64,000 nucleotides of DNA from Acanthosepion pharaonis. Taxonomy: Eukaryota; Mollusca; Cephalopoda; Sepiida; Sepiidae. Under the pieces are notes generated by a model. That model was not told where the DNA came from, ran no database searches, and saw only the letters and a list, made by a program, of their open reading frames with translations. The stretch spans positions 1,372,501 through 1,436,500 of the forward strand of contig CAHIKZ030004725.1 of the NCBI GenBank assembly GCA_903632075.3. Reading direction: 5' to 3'. Below are positions 1-10,377 of the stretch, one piece after another; the stretch's first letter is position 1; each line of letters begins with the position of its first letter. Position numbers and translations under genes: made by a program.

Positions 1-109
1 AAATACACTGCTTAACCACACATTTTTATTTTTTGACAAAATAGAAACTATTGATTTAAGTAGCAGTAGTATCTGTATTATTATCTATATGTAAATGATT
101 GTGTAAATG

Positions 110-405
110 AATGACTGCACAAGGATTGGAAGGAAGAGATAGGGAAAGACAATCATTACTAGAAATTACAAATAATACGACGTTGTGGAGAGCCATGATC
201 GCCAACTTTCGAAAGAGGGAAAAGGGAAAGCAACGCGTGACATCCATAGCGGGTTTAAGCAAGTGGATCACAGAAGAGGTTCTGAGAGAAATAGCAAAGG
301 GACAAAATTATTGAGAGCTCCACGGGATAGGATCTTGTGGAGAGACATGATCGCCCACTTTCTGAAGAGACACGATATTTTCAACTATGTGCTCAGCCTG
401 GATAT
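110..405 (+). pseudogene. LINE-A 3' tail, tandem partial copies
   Basis: This is a broken C-terminal end of a non-LTR retrotransposon reverse transcriptase (the APE-endonuclease/RT type common in invertebrates). Readable pieces include KGKQRVTSIAGLSKWITEE at about 219-280 and a LWRAMIA-like segment that appears twice (near 183 and 337), so two truncated tails seem to lie in tandem. The same C-terminus recurs at 1.9-2.1, 14.1-14.35 and 51.0-51.3 kb. No RT catalytic motif is present, and stops and frameshifts break it. Calling it a LINE tail is secure from the internal repeats; the clade is not determined. Confidence 0.6.
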
Positions 406-490
406 TTTAAAAATTGCATACGCTTATTATAAAATTGATAAGTGACAGGCAAGTGTCTCATTAGGCCAGTTTGATTTGTTATTATAAATT

Positions 491-495
<5 letters not shown>

Positions 496-549
<54 letters not shown>
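496..549. repeat. (AT)n microsatellite
   Basis: Uninterrupted alternating AT of about 50 bp. Confidence 0.95.
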
Positions 550-551
<2 letters not shown>

Positions 552-1018
552 CAGCTTTTGTCAATTTTTGAACATTGAGTTTTAAAGATCACGTAAAAAA
601 ATGTACATAAAATCTTAATTCCCGCAGCATTTTGCTTGCAAACTGACTTTTCAAAGTTTTATCGTTTTAAAAATAAATTCAAATAAAGTTGATATCTTTT
701 GCATTAAATAAATTGAATCTAAAATATATTCAAACCTGAATTCTAATTATGAATCACCACAAGCAAAATATGCAAATTTTTTTACTGTATTTGATAAGTA
801 AAAACTGTGTAAAAATTGTTAAAGATGACGGAAACAGCTACGCAATGAATATTGTTAGAATATTTGTTAGATCCTATTTAATAAAAATAAAAATATATAA
901 AAGTGTATATAACAACATAATAAATCTGGATAGAAATTATAAGACAAAATGTTTTTAATTTGCATTGTTTATTGAAAGTCACAGTAAAACTACTGCACTG
1001 TATAACACATTACATTAT
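550..1018. other. AT-rich stretch without recognised feature
   Basis: No coding, RNA or repeat similarity to the rest of the window was seen here. The short open frames are low-complexity and A/T-driven. Confidence 0.6.
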
Positions 1019-1292
1019 CGTCAGTTATATAGCATGCGTGATACACGCTTAGGCGATCATGTATCTTTCGATATATGACTGACGAAGCAATTTTTTCCCG
1101 CAATAGGTTGCCATTTCTTTCTGCCATCCAAGGTTGTAGAACTCCTGTTGTTTACCCATAGCTGGCGGGGGAGAAGAGGATTCATACCTTTCCCAAGGGT
1201 ATTAGCACGTAAGTCAATGTAATCGATTTGACTGGAATTTGAACCCTGCTCTCCCATTCCACAATCCGAATCGCTATCTATTACTCCCCTTA
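1019..1292 (-). mobile_element. SINE-G, tRNA-derived
   Basis: On the minus strand this shows the layout shared by the SINE-G copies at 4.7, 5.9, 44.2 and 45.3 kb. A tRNA-like head (GGAGTAATAGATAGCGATTC, then a B-box-like GTTCAAATTCCAGTC) is followed by a body containing CCCTTGGGAAAGGTATGAAT and a 3' end reading GATCGCCTAAGCGTGTATCA. Pol III boxes in the head mark it as a tRNA-derived SINE. Its ends are set by comparison with the other copies. Confidence 0.75.
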
Positions 1293-1384
1293 TATTACAT
1301 TATAATATAACTAAATTGTTCAACATAATTTCCCTTTGAAGTAAATGAAGGTCTTATTTGATGGCACCACGATTTAGTAATAAT

Positions 1385-2135
1385 GTGGCGGCCACAATCT
1401 TAACAATAAAGGATACGCTGATAATACAATGCTGATAGCAGGCACGGAAAAGAAATTACAAAACCTCCTACAGAAGGTAGCGAAGGAGAGCAAGAAGAAG
1501 GGACTAAGCATAAACTACAAGAAGACAAAACGCAGGGTCATCATTAAAAGGATGAGCCCGAAATATGATTTACAGGTTGGGGACGCTAAAATGAAGCAGG
1601 TGCGGAAATTTAAATATCTGGGAAGTATTCTGACAGAGGAACTAAAGTGCGACGCTGAGATCCGAAGAGGATTTTGTTCGTAACAAAGAAAAGAATACTG
1701 AACTGCTACGTGATTTCTGTCCTCCTTTACGGCATCGAACGGTCTTCTCAAAAATTAAGAGACTCGTGGCGGCGGAGGTATGGTTCCTAAAGATATCATG
1801 GACCAAACGTGTGATGAGGATTAAACTTTTCTTTTACATTTATAAAATTAAGCTTATACTTAATATCAGGAAAAGGCAGTTGTAATTTCTGGGACACGTG
1901 ATGAGAAAAGTGGGTTTGGAGAATCTGATACTCACAGGGGGAATAGAGGGAAAGAGAGACAAGGGAAAGCAACTCGTGACATCCCTAGCGGGTTAAAGCA
2001 AGTGGATCACAAAAGAGGGTCTGGAAGAAATAGCAAAGGGACAAAACTTATTGAGAGCTCCACGGGATAGGACCATGTGAAGAGCCATGATCACCTACGT
2101 CCTGAAGGGACACGGCACATAACAGAAGAAGAAAT
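1385..2135 (+). pseudogene. LINE-A reverse transcriptase C-terminal half
   Basis: Remnant of a non-LTR retrotransposon RT, the enzyme that copies element RNA into nicked DNA. The readable order is a palm motif YADN (about 1411-1422) where YADD is expected, so the second catalytic aspartate is changed. A long open stretch follows at 1429-1683 containing KESKKKGLSINYKKTK and VRKFKYLGSIL. After a stop the conserved C-terminal region continues in shifted frames (a GHVMRK-like piece near 1890-1910, RGNRGKERQGKATRD near 1940-1980). It ends in a GAAGAAGAA-rich tail near 2125-2135, a feature shared by other copies. The EN domain and most of the RT are missing (5' truncation, normal for LINEs). It is not functional. 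Confidence 0.8.
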
Positions 2136-2754
2136 TATAAATTTTATAAGGCTGTGCTATAATGTGTTCACTGACCACTGGAATGAAATTCCAAACCTAC
2201 GATTTTGAACCAAATCTTAATCTTTAAACTCGTTTCCTCAAAATACAATAAGGATGTGAATACATATTTTGCATCATTAATTATCATCTCAAACCCCAAC
2301 TTTCAAATTAAGTGCAATACGACGCTTCCAAACTCGACCCGGCCTTAATATATATATGTTATAACTAAGGACAACATCTGAATAGATATTAGTATGTCTG
2401 TTTAGAATGGTGAAATTGGTACAACGGGTATTCAGTATTGGAGTCACCAGTTTTAAAAAGGTAGTGACGGTGAAAATTTGTGTGGAGCAGAAATCATTAA
2501 AATTACTCATTGGTGACAGTTGCGGTCGTAGTAGTAGTAGTAGTAGTAAGAAAAGAGAGGAAGTTGTGAAGAGTCGTGTCACCCATGCCTTATGACACAG
2601 CACATAAAAGTAGTAGCATTATGTTGTCAGAACTTCTGTGGAGGTCGAATGAAGGTCTGTAATTTGATAGGTGCCGAACACCTATAAAAGTACAGTTTGT
2701 ATTAGGTCAGCAGGTTACGTCGATTGGATACCAACTTGGTTGACTGCTTCTTGG
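2136..2754. other. no gene recognised; short (TAG)n
   Basis: No homology to the other repeats was seen, apart from a (TAG)n run at about 2527-2550. Confidence 0.5.
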
Positions 2755-3725
2755 TTCTGGATGTGGAGGCGCTCTTCCAGAACGAACTAAATTGGTGGCA
2801 CAAGGCCGTGGACTTTTCTTCTTTGTGTGCCATGCCCCACCAGGACGTAGGAAATCATGGCTCTTTACAATTTCCTCTCTCTCATAGCTCTTAATAAATT
2901 GTGTCTTTTTGTTATTTCTCCTAAACCTTGTTCCGCGATCCATTTACTCAAGCTCACTATGCTATGCATTGTTTTCCTCTGCCCTTTTTGCCTTCAGTGT
3001 GTCTTGTGAGTATCAGATTTTCCAAGCCCTCTTTCCTCATTATGTGCCCTAGGAATTTCCAACGAATCTTCCTGATGTTGAGTATAAGTATCATTTTTGT
3101 TTCAATTTTCCCTAAAAGTTCGTTGTTGCTCACATCTTCGGTCCATCGTATCCTCAGTATCCTTCTGTAGAATAATATTTTTGTTGCTTCCAATCTTTTC
3201 ATATTTGAGGCGATTATCCAGTAACAGTTCAGCACTCTTTTCTTTATTTCTAATGAAATCTTTCTGTTTTTTAACACTCTGCTTAGTTTTTGGAAATCAT
3301 CTTTGGCTATCCCAGCGTGTCTTCGGATTTCAGTGTCACACTTTCCACCCTCCGTTAAAAACACTTCCCCAATATTTAAATTTTTCTACTTCTCTTATTT
3401 TTATGCATATCTGTTTTATCAGTGATACTCATTCTTTCTATCTTTTCATATGTTTCGTTGACTCATTCCTCTTTAGCCGGCCTGCATTTGTTACTTATTT
3501 CTTTGTGTAGTGTACTATATTCTGTTCCTTTTCTTGGCATTGTTTTTTGTCTCTTTTTCATCATATTGAGAATTTCATTCATTTTTTTTCTTCTTTTTTC
3601 TGTTGCGATAATCTCGTTTGCTGATGTCACTAAAGCTTCTCTTAGTGTGTCCCATTTCGAGTTTCCATTTCCATTTTGTTCTTCGTATCTTCCATATATT
3701 TCTCTTTCAGATTCGGGTCGTTAAA
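2755..3725 (-). pseudogene. LINE-A copy with internal deletion
   Basis: Read on the minus strand from 3725 downward, this begins with the linker between endonuclease and RT (WDTLREALVTSANEII at about 3600-3655, then MNEILNMMKKR). It passes directly from a DKTDMHKNK-like segment near 3420-3395 into the post-catalytic part (REVEKFKYWGS near 3385) and runs to the C-terminus (LSKWIAEQGLGEI near 2920). The fingers/palm core including the YADD region is therefore missing, which points to an internal deletion or template switch. A 135-codon open frame survives at 2957-3364. It cannot encode active RT. Confidence 0.8.
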
Positions 3726-4277
3726 GAGTCTGTCGTATTGCAAGTTGGGTCCTGCCTTAGTTTTATGAACCCCAATTTCTCAAGTTAGAGTTCACAATGA
3801 CAGCAGTGGCCAAGAACGAGCATGGTAATTAAACAATTTGTAACGTCTTTTCTCAAATTTAGCACACAATGTTTTTTTTCTTTATTGAAAATATCTCACA
3901 AATGTACTACCTTTTTCCATTTTGTACCATTTGGTGTCCAACACTCAAATCTTCATAGGTAGGCACTCGTTTAAGAAAAAATGCATTTAGAGAGGTGCCT
4001 AAAGCAAACATTTTAGGGATTAGGGGCAAGAGATTGATGAAGACGACATTGTTTAGCGACATGGAAATTTCGAAGCAATAATGAAGCAATAACAATGACA
4101 TAAGATCTATTAACACTTCTTGAAAATTCGGCGAAAAATTAAAAAAATAAAAATAAACAGGGTGATAGGGAAATAATTTATATTTGAATGAAGTTCTCTG
4201 TTTCCTTGTAGCTATTTTCATGTGAAGTGTCGAGTCAAGAAATTCCATATGAAATGCCGAATAGTCGTCTTTCTTTT
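3726..4277. other. no feature recognised
   Basis: AT-rich DNA with no recognisable coding or repeat content. A 113-codon minus-strand frame at 3907-4248 has no recognisable domain. Confidence 0.5.
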
Positions 4278-4425
4278 TACATTATTTACATTAGGACTAA
4301 AATCCTCATCTTTGTTATCATTATAACATTTCAGTCGTTGGATACCTAAGCTTTCTTCAGGTGTCTGTCGACCGGTGTAATCTTCAGGGAGTTTCGAACT
4401 GAATCCTTCATTTAATCGAAAGGGG
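4278..4425 (-). mobile_element. degenerate SINE-T fragment
   Basis: It matches, with many changes, the minus-strand copy at 28.7 kb: ATTATTTACATTAGGACTAA, then CCTCATCTTTGTTATCATTA, then CTTCTTCAGGTGTCT-like and TCGAACTGAATCCTTCATTT segments in the same order. It is an old copy of the SINE-T family described at 37.2 kb. Confidence 0.6.
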
Positions 4426-4734
4426 CATTTATTCTCATTCCACTGTCCACGATTATGGATACGTCGGGTGATTCTCTTTCTTGTACTTTTCAGTTATTGC
4501 TCGCCGTCTTTCCACTGAGTCAGAATCTGTACCAACTGAAGCAGGGATTGAAATCATGATTACTTTTTTAGTACTGATCAGTTATTTCTCGGCCTATTTC
4601 CCCTGTGTCTGAGTCTGTAGTACCCTACCAAGAATATTTTTTTTCAGAATGTGAAATGAACAAACTTGAAGCTCTTCTTAATACATCATCTTTTAATGAA
4701 TCTCCCGTTAGCAACGATGACTGCTTGACTCCTT
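4426..4734. other. no feature recognised
   Basis: Nothing coding or repetitive was identified in this stretch. Confidence 0.4.
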
Positions 4735-4995
4735 AGGGAGGCACGGTGGAGTAATGGATAGTGGCTTGTATTGAGGAATCGGAGATCCGATTTCGAATTC
4801 CAGTCGAATCCATTACATTCACTTACGTGCTAATACCCTTGGGAAAGGTGTGAATCCTCTTCTTCTCCCTCCAGCTATGGGTAAATAGCAGGACAGACTG
4901 GGTTCTATAGCCTTGGATGGCAACTGATCTAGGAGAAGGAAAACTCTGAATTCAAAACCTTGCGGAGGGTGAATGGAGTCTCTCTGAGCCTTGGT
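4735..4995 (+). mobile_element. SINE-G, tRNA-derived
   Basis: The head GGGAGGCACGGTGGAGTAAT starts at about 4737 and is followed by ATGGATAGTGGCTTG, a B-box-like GATTTCGAATTCCAGTC and the family body (CCCTTGGGAAAGGTGTGAAT; AGCTATGGGTAAATAGCAGG; CCTTGGATGGCAACTGATCT). The 3' third is diverged or truncated relative to the copy at 5.94 kb. Confidence 0.8.
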
Positions 4996-5224
4996 TGGCA
5001 ATCCATTTAGTGATGGTGTCACGGTAAAAACACCCTTGATAGCCCTAGCGAAGCATCAAGAATTCAGCTATTTGACAAGATTACGAACAACACTAATCAA
5101 AGTATTAGCTATGACAGATAAGGAATACTGGAAAAGTGTAGTGAGTTCAATCTCGGCTGAGGCCGCAAGATGATGATGCCTGAATATGCGCTCTGAAACC
5201 TTAACATCCACGAATCAAATGATC
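4996..5224. other. no feature recognised
   Basis: Short spacer between a SINE and the mariner remnant. Confidence 0.4.
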
Positions 5225-5760
5225 TTTATCTTTTGGGGACATTGTGCTTATAAGCGCGTACTTAAGAGATTTTATACTATTATCAGGACGTTAATTTACT
5301 TCCCACTTGAGTACGTCCCATATGTAGCAGTCAAACGGATTCATTTTTGAGTGTTAGGTGTCCCATTGTTTGTGGTGATGTAATTGTCGAGATTGTAAGT
5401 CATCCATTTTTGGGTCGTTTTGCTCTTATGAAACGGTGGAGAGTCTTCTTGGTAGTTGTGCGGTTTCCTTTGCCCACACTCCCTATCCAATATCCCGGAA
5501 CTATCACTAAGCCTCCTTATATTCAGTGGCATTGCCGTTTAAGCTCTGAAGACAAAAGAAAGAAATCATTATATTTCCCTCGTTGCTCACTGTTTCCAGA
5601 ACTGACCGTTGGAACGTCTTTATGGTCTCTGCATAGCCATCTATCATTCCTTCGGTTGACCTTTTAGTCTTAATCAAAGTTTTTCTTTCATCAGAGAAAG
5701 ATCAAAGCTTGCCGAGTTCTCGATATTTCATCTTGCTCAACAGACACCACGCGCGGGCCA
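5225..5760 (-). pseudogene. mariner-type (DDD) transposase remnant
   Basis: The minus strand carries, across several frames, the order of motifs of a Tc1/mariner transposase catalytic domain: VNRRNDRWLC near 5660, SNEG near 5600, QEDSPPFHKSKTTQKW (holding the second catalytic Asp) near 5440, and NPFDCYIWDVLKWEVN (holding the third Asp, as in mariner-like D..D families) near 5340-5290. Such enzymes excise and insert DNA at TA sites. The N-terminal DNA-binding part and clean inverted repeats were not found, and the frame is broken by shifts and at least one stop. The related remnants at 9.5 and 39.4 kb belong to the same superfamily but are not obviously the same element. Confidence 0.75.
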
Positions 5761-5939
5761 GACTCTTATTTTTTATTTTTTTATTTTGTCTCTGCAGACC
5801 TGAATAGACTTCTCCACATTATATATGACTTGTGTTGAAGGTCCTCAAAATTCTTCCGAGAAACTGCCTTTAAACATCGAGCTCCTTAGCAATGGCGTTG
5901 TCTTTTTGAAGATTTTATCAATAATGAATGTGCGTTGTG
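5761..5939. other. no feature recognised
   Basis: Spacer with a TTTTTTATTTTT run. No coding signal was seen. Confidence 0.4.
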
Positions 5940-6235
5940 ACGTCATGGATATCGGCTCGGAATGAGAACTCGGAGAACCGAGTTCGAATTCCAGTTGGGT
6001 TCGTTATATTCACTTACGCACAAGTACCCTTGGGAACGCCATGAATCCATCTCTTCTCCACCCCGCCAGCACGTATGGGTTGAATAGCAGGACAAACTTT
6101 AACTTTGGTTGGCATCCAGTCTACCACCGAAAAAAATGGCAAACTACTGCAGGAAAAATCTTCTGCCTTGTTAGTCATATATCTTTCGATACATGATCGC
6201 CCAAGCGTGTATCCCATGTGGCACTTCATGTTAGC
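5940..6235 (+). mobile_element. SINE-G, near full length
   Basis: tRNA-like head with GGATATCGGCTCGGAATGAG and B-box-like CGAGTTCGAATTCCAGTTGG, the body with CCCTTGGGAACGCCATGAAT, and the 3' end ACATGATCGCCCAAGCGTGT. This copy and the one at 44.2 kb define the family length at about 280-300 bp. Confidence 0.85.
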
Positions 6236-6339
6236 AGACGTTTTACGTGTGGTTATGCAGTTCACCAAATCTCTGGACAAATATGGTGGTTGCTCCTCCC
6301 CTTACTTGTGCCAGGCTTTTCCAGGATTGACGAAGGAGA

Positions 6340-6759
6340 AGCCGTAAGCAGACATCTTTGATGGTCCTCAAATCTGTCAGCTTATCAGAGATCCAAAGTT
6401 TGAAAACAATGTCCGAAGTGGAACTGGAAGCATGGAAAGCTTTTGTTCTGGTCGTGAAGAACTTTCTTGGCAACAACAAAGCCAGAAACTCCACAGAACT
6501 TGTCATCAATATGCTAACTGCTTTCAAAAACCTCGGATGCAACATGAGCATCAAAATGCATTATTTATTCTCACATATGGATCGGTTTCTGGGATCAACG
6601 AGCGAAGAACAGGAGGAGGGATTCCGTCAGGACATGAAAGAGATGGAGACCAGGTATCAGGGACGCTGGGATGCAGTCGTGATGGCTAATGACTGCTGGA
6701 CTTTGAAGAGAGACACTCATGCCACTGATCATTCTAAGAGTTCAAATAAACGGAATTAA
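6340..6759 (+). CDS. 133-codon ORF, conserved invertebrate-type protein fragment of unknown function
   Basis: An ATG-started frame at 6358-6759 reads without a stop for 133 codons. Its middle and end (LGCNMSIKMHYLFSHMDRF, then RQDMKEMETRYQGRWDAVV and CWTLKRDT) resemble an uncharacterised protein segment that I recall being scattered in many copies through arthropod, cnidarian and other invertebrate genomes. That recollection is not a search result. Immediately upstream, another frame reads DGPQICQLIRDPKFENN (6358-6410), which in that family precedes the ELEAWKAF segment. A frameshift therefore lies near 6405-6425 and the true start is probably lost. The stop falls just after a basic tail (SKSSNKRN). 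Its role is unknown; it may be a mobile-element passenger or a gene fragment. More likely a pseudogene than an active gene. Confidence 0.45.
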   Translation, partial: SRKQTSLMVLKSVSLSEIQSLKTMSEVELEAWKAFVLVVKNFLGNNKARNSTELVINMLTAFKNLGCNMSIKMHYLFSHMDRFLGSTSEEQEEGFRQDMKEMETRYQGRWDAVVMANDCWTLKRDTHATDHSKSSNKRN

Positions 6760-7177
6760 CAATCCCTGAATTTTGAACAATGATGACGTAATATGCAATT
6801 TACATGTACTTATATTTTTAATGTACAATATTCAATTTATTGTAATCGATGTTTGTAATATTTAATTAATAATTTTTTAGAAAAAAAATTATTTTCTTAA
6901 AATCTTATTTCGTATGTGATATATTAACAAAATTCAATCGATAATATCACAAAAAATGTAATCGATTGAGTCAGAAGATCGAATTTTTAAAAACTTAGCA
7001 CAAAAACATGACCTGATCGAGAGAAACGGGTGTCATTTTCTGGTTCAGCGGTGAAAGATTGTCCTAAATCATCTGGAAAAAACATTTTGACAACTTAAAA
7101 AAAATTTTTTCTTGCCCAGTGATAGGTCGAAAATCTTGTGTAGATGGCATTACTTCCATAGACCCAATTCTTTTTTG
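6760..7177. other. AT-rich, no feature recognised
   Basis: No coding or repeat similarity was seen. Confidence 0.5.
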
Positions 7178-7240
7178 TTTTCTAAGCATGTCGCCTTAAG
7201 CAAGGCGGGGGTGCCACTAGCACACAGCAAGAGTTTACAG
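7178..7240 (-). mobile_element. LINE-B 3' end fragment
   Basis: The minus-strand reading CGCCTTGCTTAAGGCGAC near 7190-7208 matches the terminal sequence of LINE-B copies (compare GCCTTGCTTGGGGTGAAATG at 16.2 kb). Only the last tens of bases are present. Confidence 0.4.
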
Positions 7241-7290
7241 AGATTGGGGACAAAAGTAAAGAGGGGTATTTGAGGGAAGGATATAGAGAA

Positions 7291-7342
7291 GGACGGGGAT
7301 CAAGGACGGGGATCAAGGACGGGGATCAAGGACGGGGATCAA
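7291..7342. repeat. 13-bp tandem repeat, four units
   Basis: GGACGGGGATCAA is repeated four times head to tail with no visible variation. Confidence 0.95.
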
Positions 7343-7422
7343 AATCAAGGCATTCAATAAAAATGTTATTAGAACAGTAAAAACAATTATATTAAATGGC
7401 ATCCATAGCAAAAAAGATTAGT

Positions 7423-7427
<5 letters not shown>

Positions 7428-7467
<40 letters not shown>
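7428..7467. repeat. (AT)n microsatellite
   Basis: Alternating AT of about 40 bp, directly upstream of a dispersed repeat that has a second copy at 34.3 kb. Confidence 0.95.
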
Positions 7468-7469
<2 letters not shown>

Positions 7470-7695
7470 TGCGCAGGTATGCAGAAAATAGAAAAGAACA
7501 CGTTGGGTGCATAATCCGGAGTTCCTTAGTATTTTTATTTTTATTTTTAAGAAGACAGTGTTCCATACAGAAGTAGAGCTTTATTATAATAATATTTTTT
7601 TGTTTAAAAATATGATTCCTTCGCTACATAAGAGTTCTCATGTTTCAAAAACGAGAGCCGAAAAATTTCGCTTGAAGATGAAACGAGACTAAACA
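7470..7695 (+). repeat. dispersed repeat D1, copy 1
   Basis: A ~220-bp segment whose reverse complement recurs at 34320-34510. Shared blocks are AGAAAATAGAAAAGAACACG, GGAGTTCCTTAGTATTTTTA and TCATGTTTCAAAAACGAGAG. Both copies adjoin AT or CA/TA microsatellites. No coding potential was recognised. Confidence 0.6.
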
Positions 7696-8205
7696 CCTCA
7701 ATTCAACTTAATTTTATAATTATTTGGATGGTTTCTGTTGCATTAGTTCTTATTTTTACTACAAGCTTTCGTCTGTTCCTACAGACATCTTCAGGTATGG
7801 AATAGATGTTGTTCTTGTTTTTACTCTGCACTTTGACAGAAAATTTACCAGTAAAAAAGAATTCGCTTATCACCATATTTGTACAAGAACGCACAATTGT
7901 AAAATTTAAAATCAAACTCAGCGTTGCTACTGCACGCTCCAAAAACAATAACTCATTTCTAATAGCATTTTTCGGATACAACAATACATATATTTTCGTT
8001 GTCCTCTTATTTCTGAGAGTAAAAACAACACTGCAACAGAAATTTATAAAAACAAGGATCTTTTCATTTATAACAGGTTCGGGGTTTTTGCATATTATTT
8101 TAATTGTTCGCGACGATGGATTTCTCGCCAATTAAATCATTAACCTTTGTATTTGTTTTTGTATGAATAATTCATGAATTTGTAAATTGATTGCACCTTT
8201 ATTGA
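7696..8205. other. no gene recognised
   Basis: Long open frames on both strands (142 codons minus, 109 codons plus) overlap here but show no domain, motif or composition that sets them apart from AT-rich noncoding DNA. Confidence 0.4.
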
Positions 8206-8206
8206 A

Positions 8207-8237
<31 letters not shown>

Positions 8238-8295
8238 CGAAACGTTGTGATACATATGGCGACAAAGATGAGGACAATAGTCTGAATAATGTAAA
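8206..8295 (+). mobile_element. (AT)n plus SINE-T 3' fragment
   Basis: AT repeat (8206-8238), followed by CGAAACGTTGTGATACATATGG and GATGAGGACAATAGTCTGAA-type sequence. These are the last ~55 bp of SINE-T as seen at 37.55-37.62 kb. Confidence 0.65.
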
Positions 8296-8712
8296 TAATG
8301 AGAATAATTTAAATGATAATTGTTGGGTTTCTAAAGAATGTTAGAATGACGTTAGTAAAAGCTTTTCTGCATTGTAACTGATAACATTAACGATCTTGAA
8401 AATGATTAATGATTATCGTAAGTAAACAAAATAATTTATCAACAGTATTTCTTCACGCCGTGCGACTGCATATACGCAAAATAGAAAAAAAAAATCTAAT
8501 AATAAAATTCAGGACACAAAAAAAGACTATAAGATTGCAATTCTTGTTTTCACGTTTGGTGATCTTAAAAAGATCATAAAGTCTCTTGCTATAAAATGTT
8601 TTCATAAAGCCTAATATAAAAAAATATTTAACATTCTTTTCGACTTGAAATTATAAAATAATCTGATCTTGTCACTCTGGTGTGATTGTGAAAGATTTAC
8701 TGTTGCAAATCA
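8296..8712 (+). repeat. dispersed repeat R, copy 1 (left part)
   Basis: This ~417-bp segment (GAGAATAATTTAAATGATAA onward) matches 26714-27124 with only scattered substitutions and short indels. It resumes after the Helitron at 9422 (TTACTAATATGTAGTGAATG). Copy 2 at 26.7 kb lacks the Helitron and serves as the empty site. Confidence 0.85.
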
Positions 8713-9421
8713 TCTTACTTATTATAAAACGCAGATTGTGTGTGTGTGTGTGTGTCTGTGTGTGTGTGTGTGTGTGTGTACGTTTATATATTGGATCGGA
8801 TTTCCTACATTTTTCAACCGATTTCAACAAAACTTCACAGGACTACGTAAAATTACCTTGCGGTGGTTATAACAGCGCCAAATATTGGAAAAACACAATT
8901 GTTTTTGCACGAAATCAATTTGAAAACATGATTAAGAGGCATCGCGAGAATGAAAGGGGGACAACTCATATCGAGTTATACTTATTATAAAACCCAGGTT
9001 GTTTGTGTGTGTGTGTTCGTTTATATATGGGATCGGATTTCCTACATTTTTCAACCGATTTCAACAAAACTTCACTTTTTGGGGGCGGGTAATGTTTCTT
9101 ATTGTCTTGCACACTTTTTTCTTTATTTTTACATTCAGAATGCTTTAAAAATTCCATTTACAAGACAATTGTTTATAATAAAATTCTATTCAACCAGTAG
9201 ACTCATAACGGTTGAAAACAATGTTTGAGTTTGGGTTTGACCAATTCGTAAAAAAAAAAAAAAAAAAAAAAAACAAAACAAAAAAAAATAATTAAGACAT
9301 GCGTGTCCGTCAACCTTAAACAATAATCTTTGTCAATTTTATTTTTCAGTCTTTATGATGGTCGATACTTGATCTATCACTTACTGTTACATCCCCGGGC
9401 AACGCCGGGCTCTACTGCTAG
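8713..9421 (+). mobile_element. non-autonomous Helitron (HelN1, long form)
   Basis: It begins TCTTACTTATTATAAAACGC and ends CTACTGCTAG. A GC hairpin (CCCGGGCAACGCCGGG) lies about 11 nt before the end, and the insert sits between host A (8712) and T (9422). TC start, CTRR end, subterminal hairpin and A|T target are the defining Helitron features. It has no coding capacity. A (TG)n tract lies ~20 bp from the 5' end, and the 5' module (TACTTATTATAAAAC..., (TG)n, GATCGGATTTCCTACATTTT) occurs twice, at 8713 and near 8981. It moves only if a Rep/helicase is supplied in trans. Other copies: 16555-17297 (minus) and 35513-36003. Confidence 0.92.
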
Positions 9422-9475
9422 TTACTAATATGTAGTGAATGCTTTTACTATTGTACACGATGCAATGGATAAATT
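9422..9475 (+). repeat. dispersed repeat R, copy 1 (right part)
   Basis: It continues the match to 27125-27175 (TATGTAGTGAATGC) after the Helitron and so defines the insertion junction. Confidence 0.8.
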
Positions 9476-10215
9476 GTCGTCCAAATAACGCAAAATTAAA
9501 ATAACAGTGACATCAAATTTTAACAAATATATTTACCAAAATTGCACAGAAATACCTGTAAACACTAAAGAGTAAATTTATCCAATAATATCAACATTGG
9601 CTTCAATCACGGCCTCCAAACAACTTCGGAATTTCCTGCAACACTTCTGGACGGTCTTCTTGTTTCAGTTGTTGAATGCTGCCATAATCCTTATCTTCAG
9701 TTCATCTTTGGTGTTACAATGAGGTTTGTTGGTCGCTTGCTTAACTGCGCACCACACATAATAATCAAGGGAGTTTCAGTCTGGTGGCTAAATGTAAGGA
9801 ACGATATAGTCGCAGAAATTGTCGGGCAGCCATAACGGGGTTCTCCTGCTTGTGTTGCGCAGTGCAGAGTCCTGTTGCCAGACATAGGGTCTTTCAGCAG
9901 CACTGCCCCGTTAAGACACTTGATGTAGGCCGCTGTGTTGAGTCTGGGGCCCTGTGGAAATATGAATTGGGGCATAATGTCGCCATCATTATTGATCACT
10001 CCAAACACTATGCTGTTGACTGGATATATCATTCAACTCTTTCCGAATCCTCTGCACTGTCTTCAGATTAACACCCAAACACTCTGAAATGCTGGATCAT
10101 CCGGCGCGAATGCCAAGCAGTAAAGCATGCCGTTTCCAAATTTCTGGCGGAGGGAATTGCGTCAAAGTGCTCTTTTTCTCACAGACGGTACCCAACTGAC
10201 CCTACCGTACTATGC
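9465..10215 (-). pseudogene. mariner/Tc1-type transposase remnant, copy 1
   Basis: The minus strand carries an N-terminal piece near 10190-10130 (PPEIWKRHALLL in one frame), a helix-turn-helix-like LGVNLKTVQRIRKEL near 10070-10030, then NNDGDIMPQFIFPQGPRLNT, a QQDSA-type second-Asp segment near 9880, NSLDYYVW near 9770 and NTKDELKIRIMAAF near 9700. The third acidic residue sits in the DYYVW context, as in mariner-like families. Stops and frameshifts are numerous. A second copy in opposite orientation lies at 39.4-40.2 kb. The 5' end abuts the purine tract, so the left inverted repeat is lost or not visible. Confidence 0.8.
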
Positions 10216-10216
10216 A

Positions 10217-10326
10217 GTAAAGAAAGAAAGAAAGAATACCAGAGAGATAAAAAGAGAAAGACAAAACGACAAGGCGAGATATAGACAGAAAGAAGTGCGG
10301 GGAAGGATAGAAGAAGGGATAGATAG

Positions 10327-10377
<51 letters not shown>

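Noticed and set aside
9240..9290. Poly-A run as a retroposon tail
   Set aside because: It lies inside the HelN1 element, and the other copies have the same A-rich segment with different lengths.
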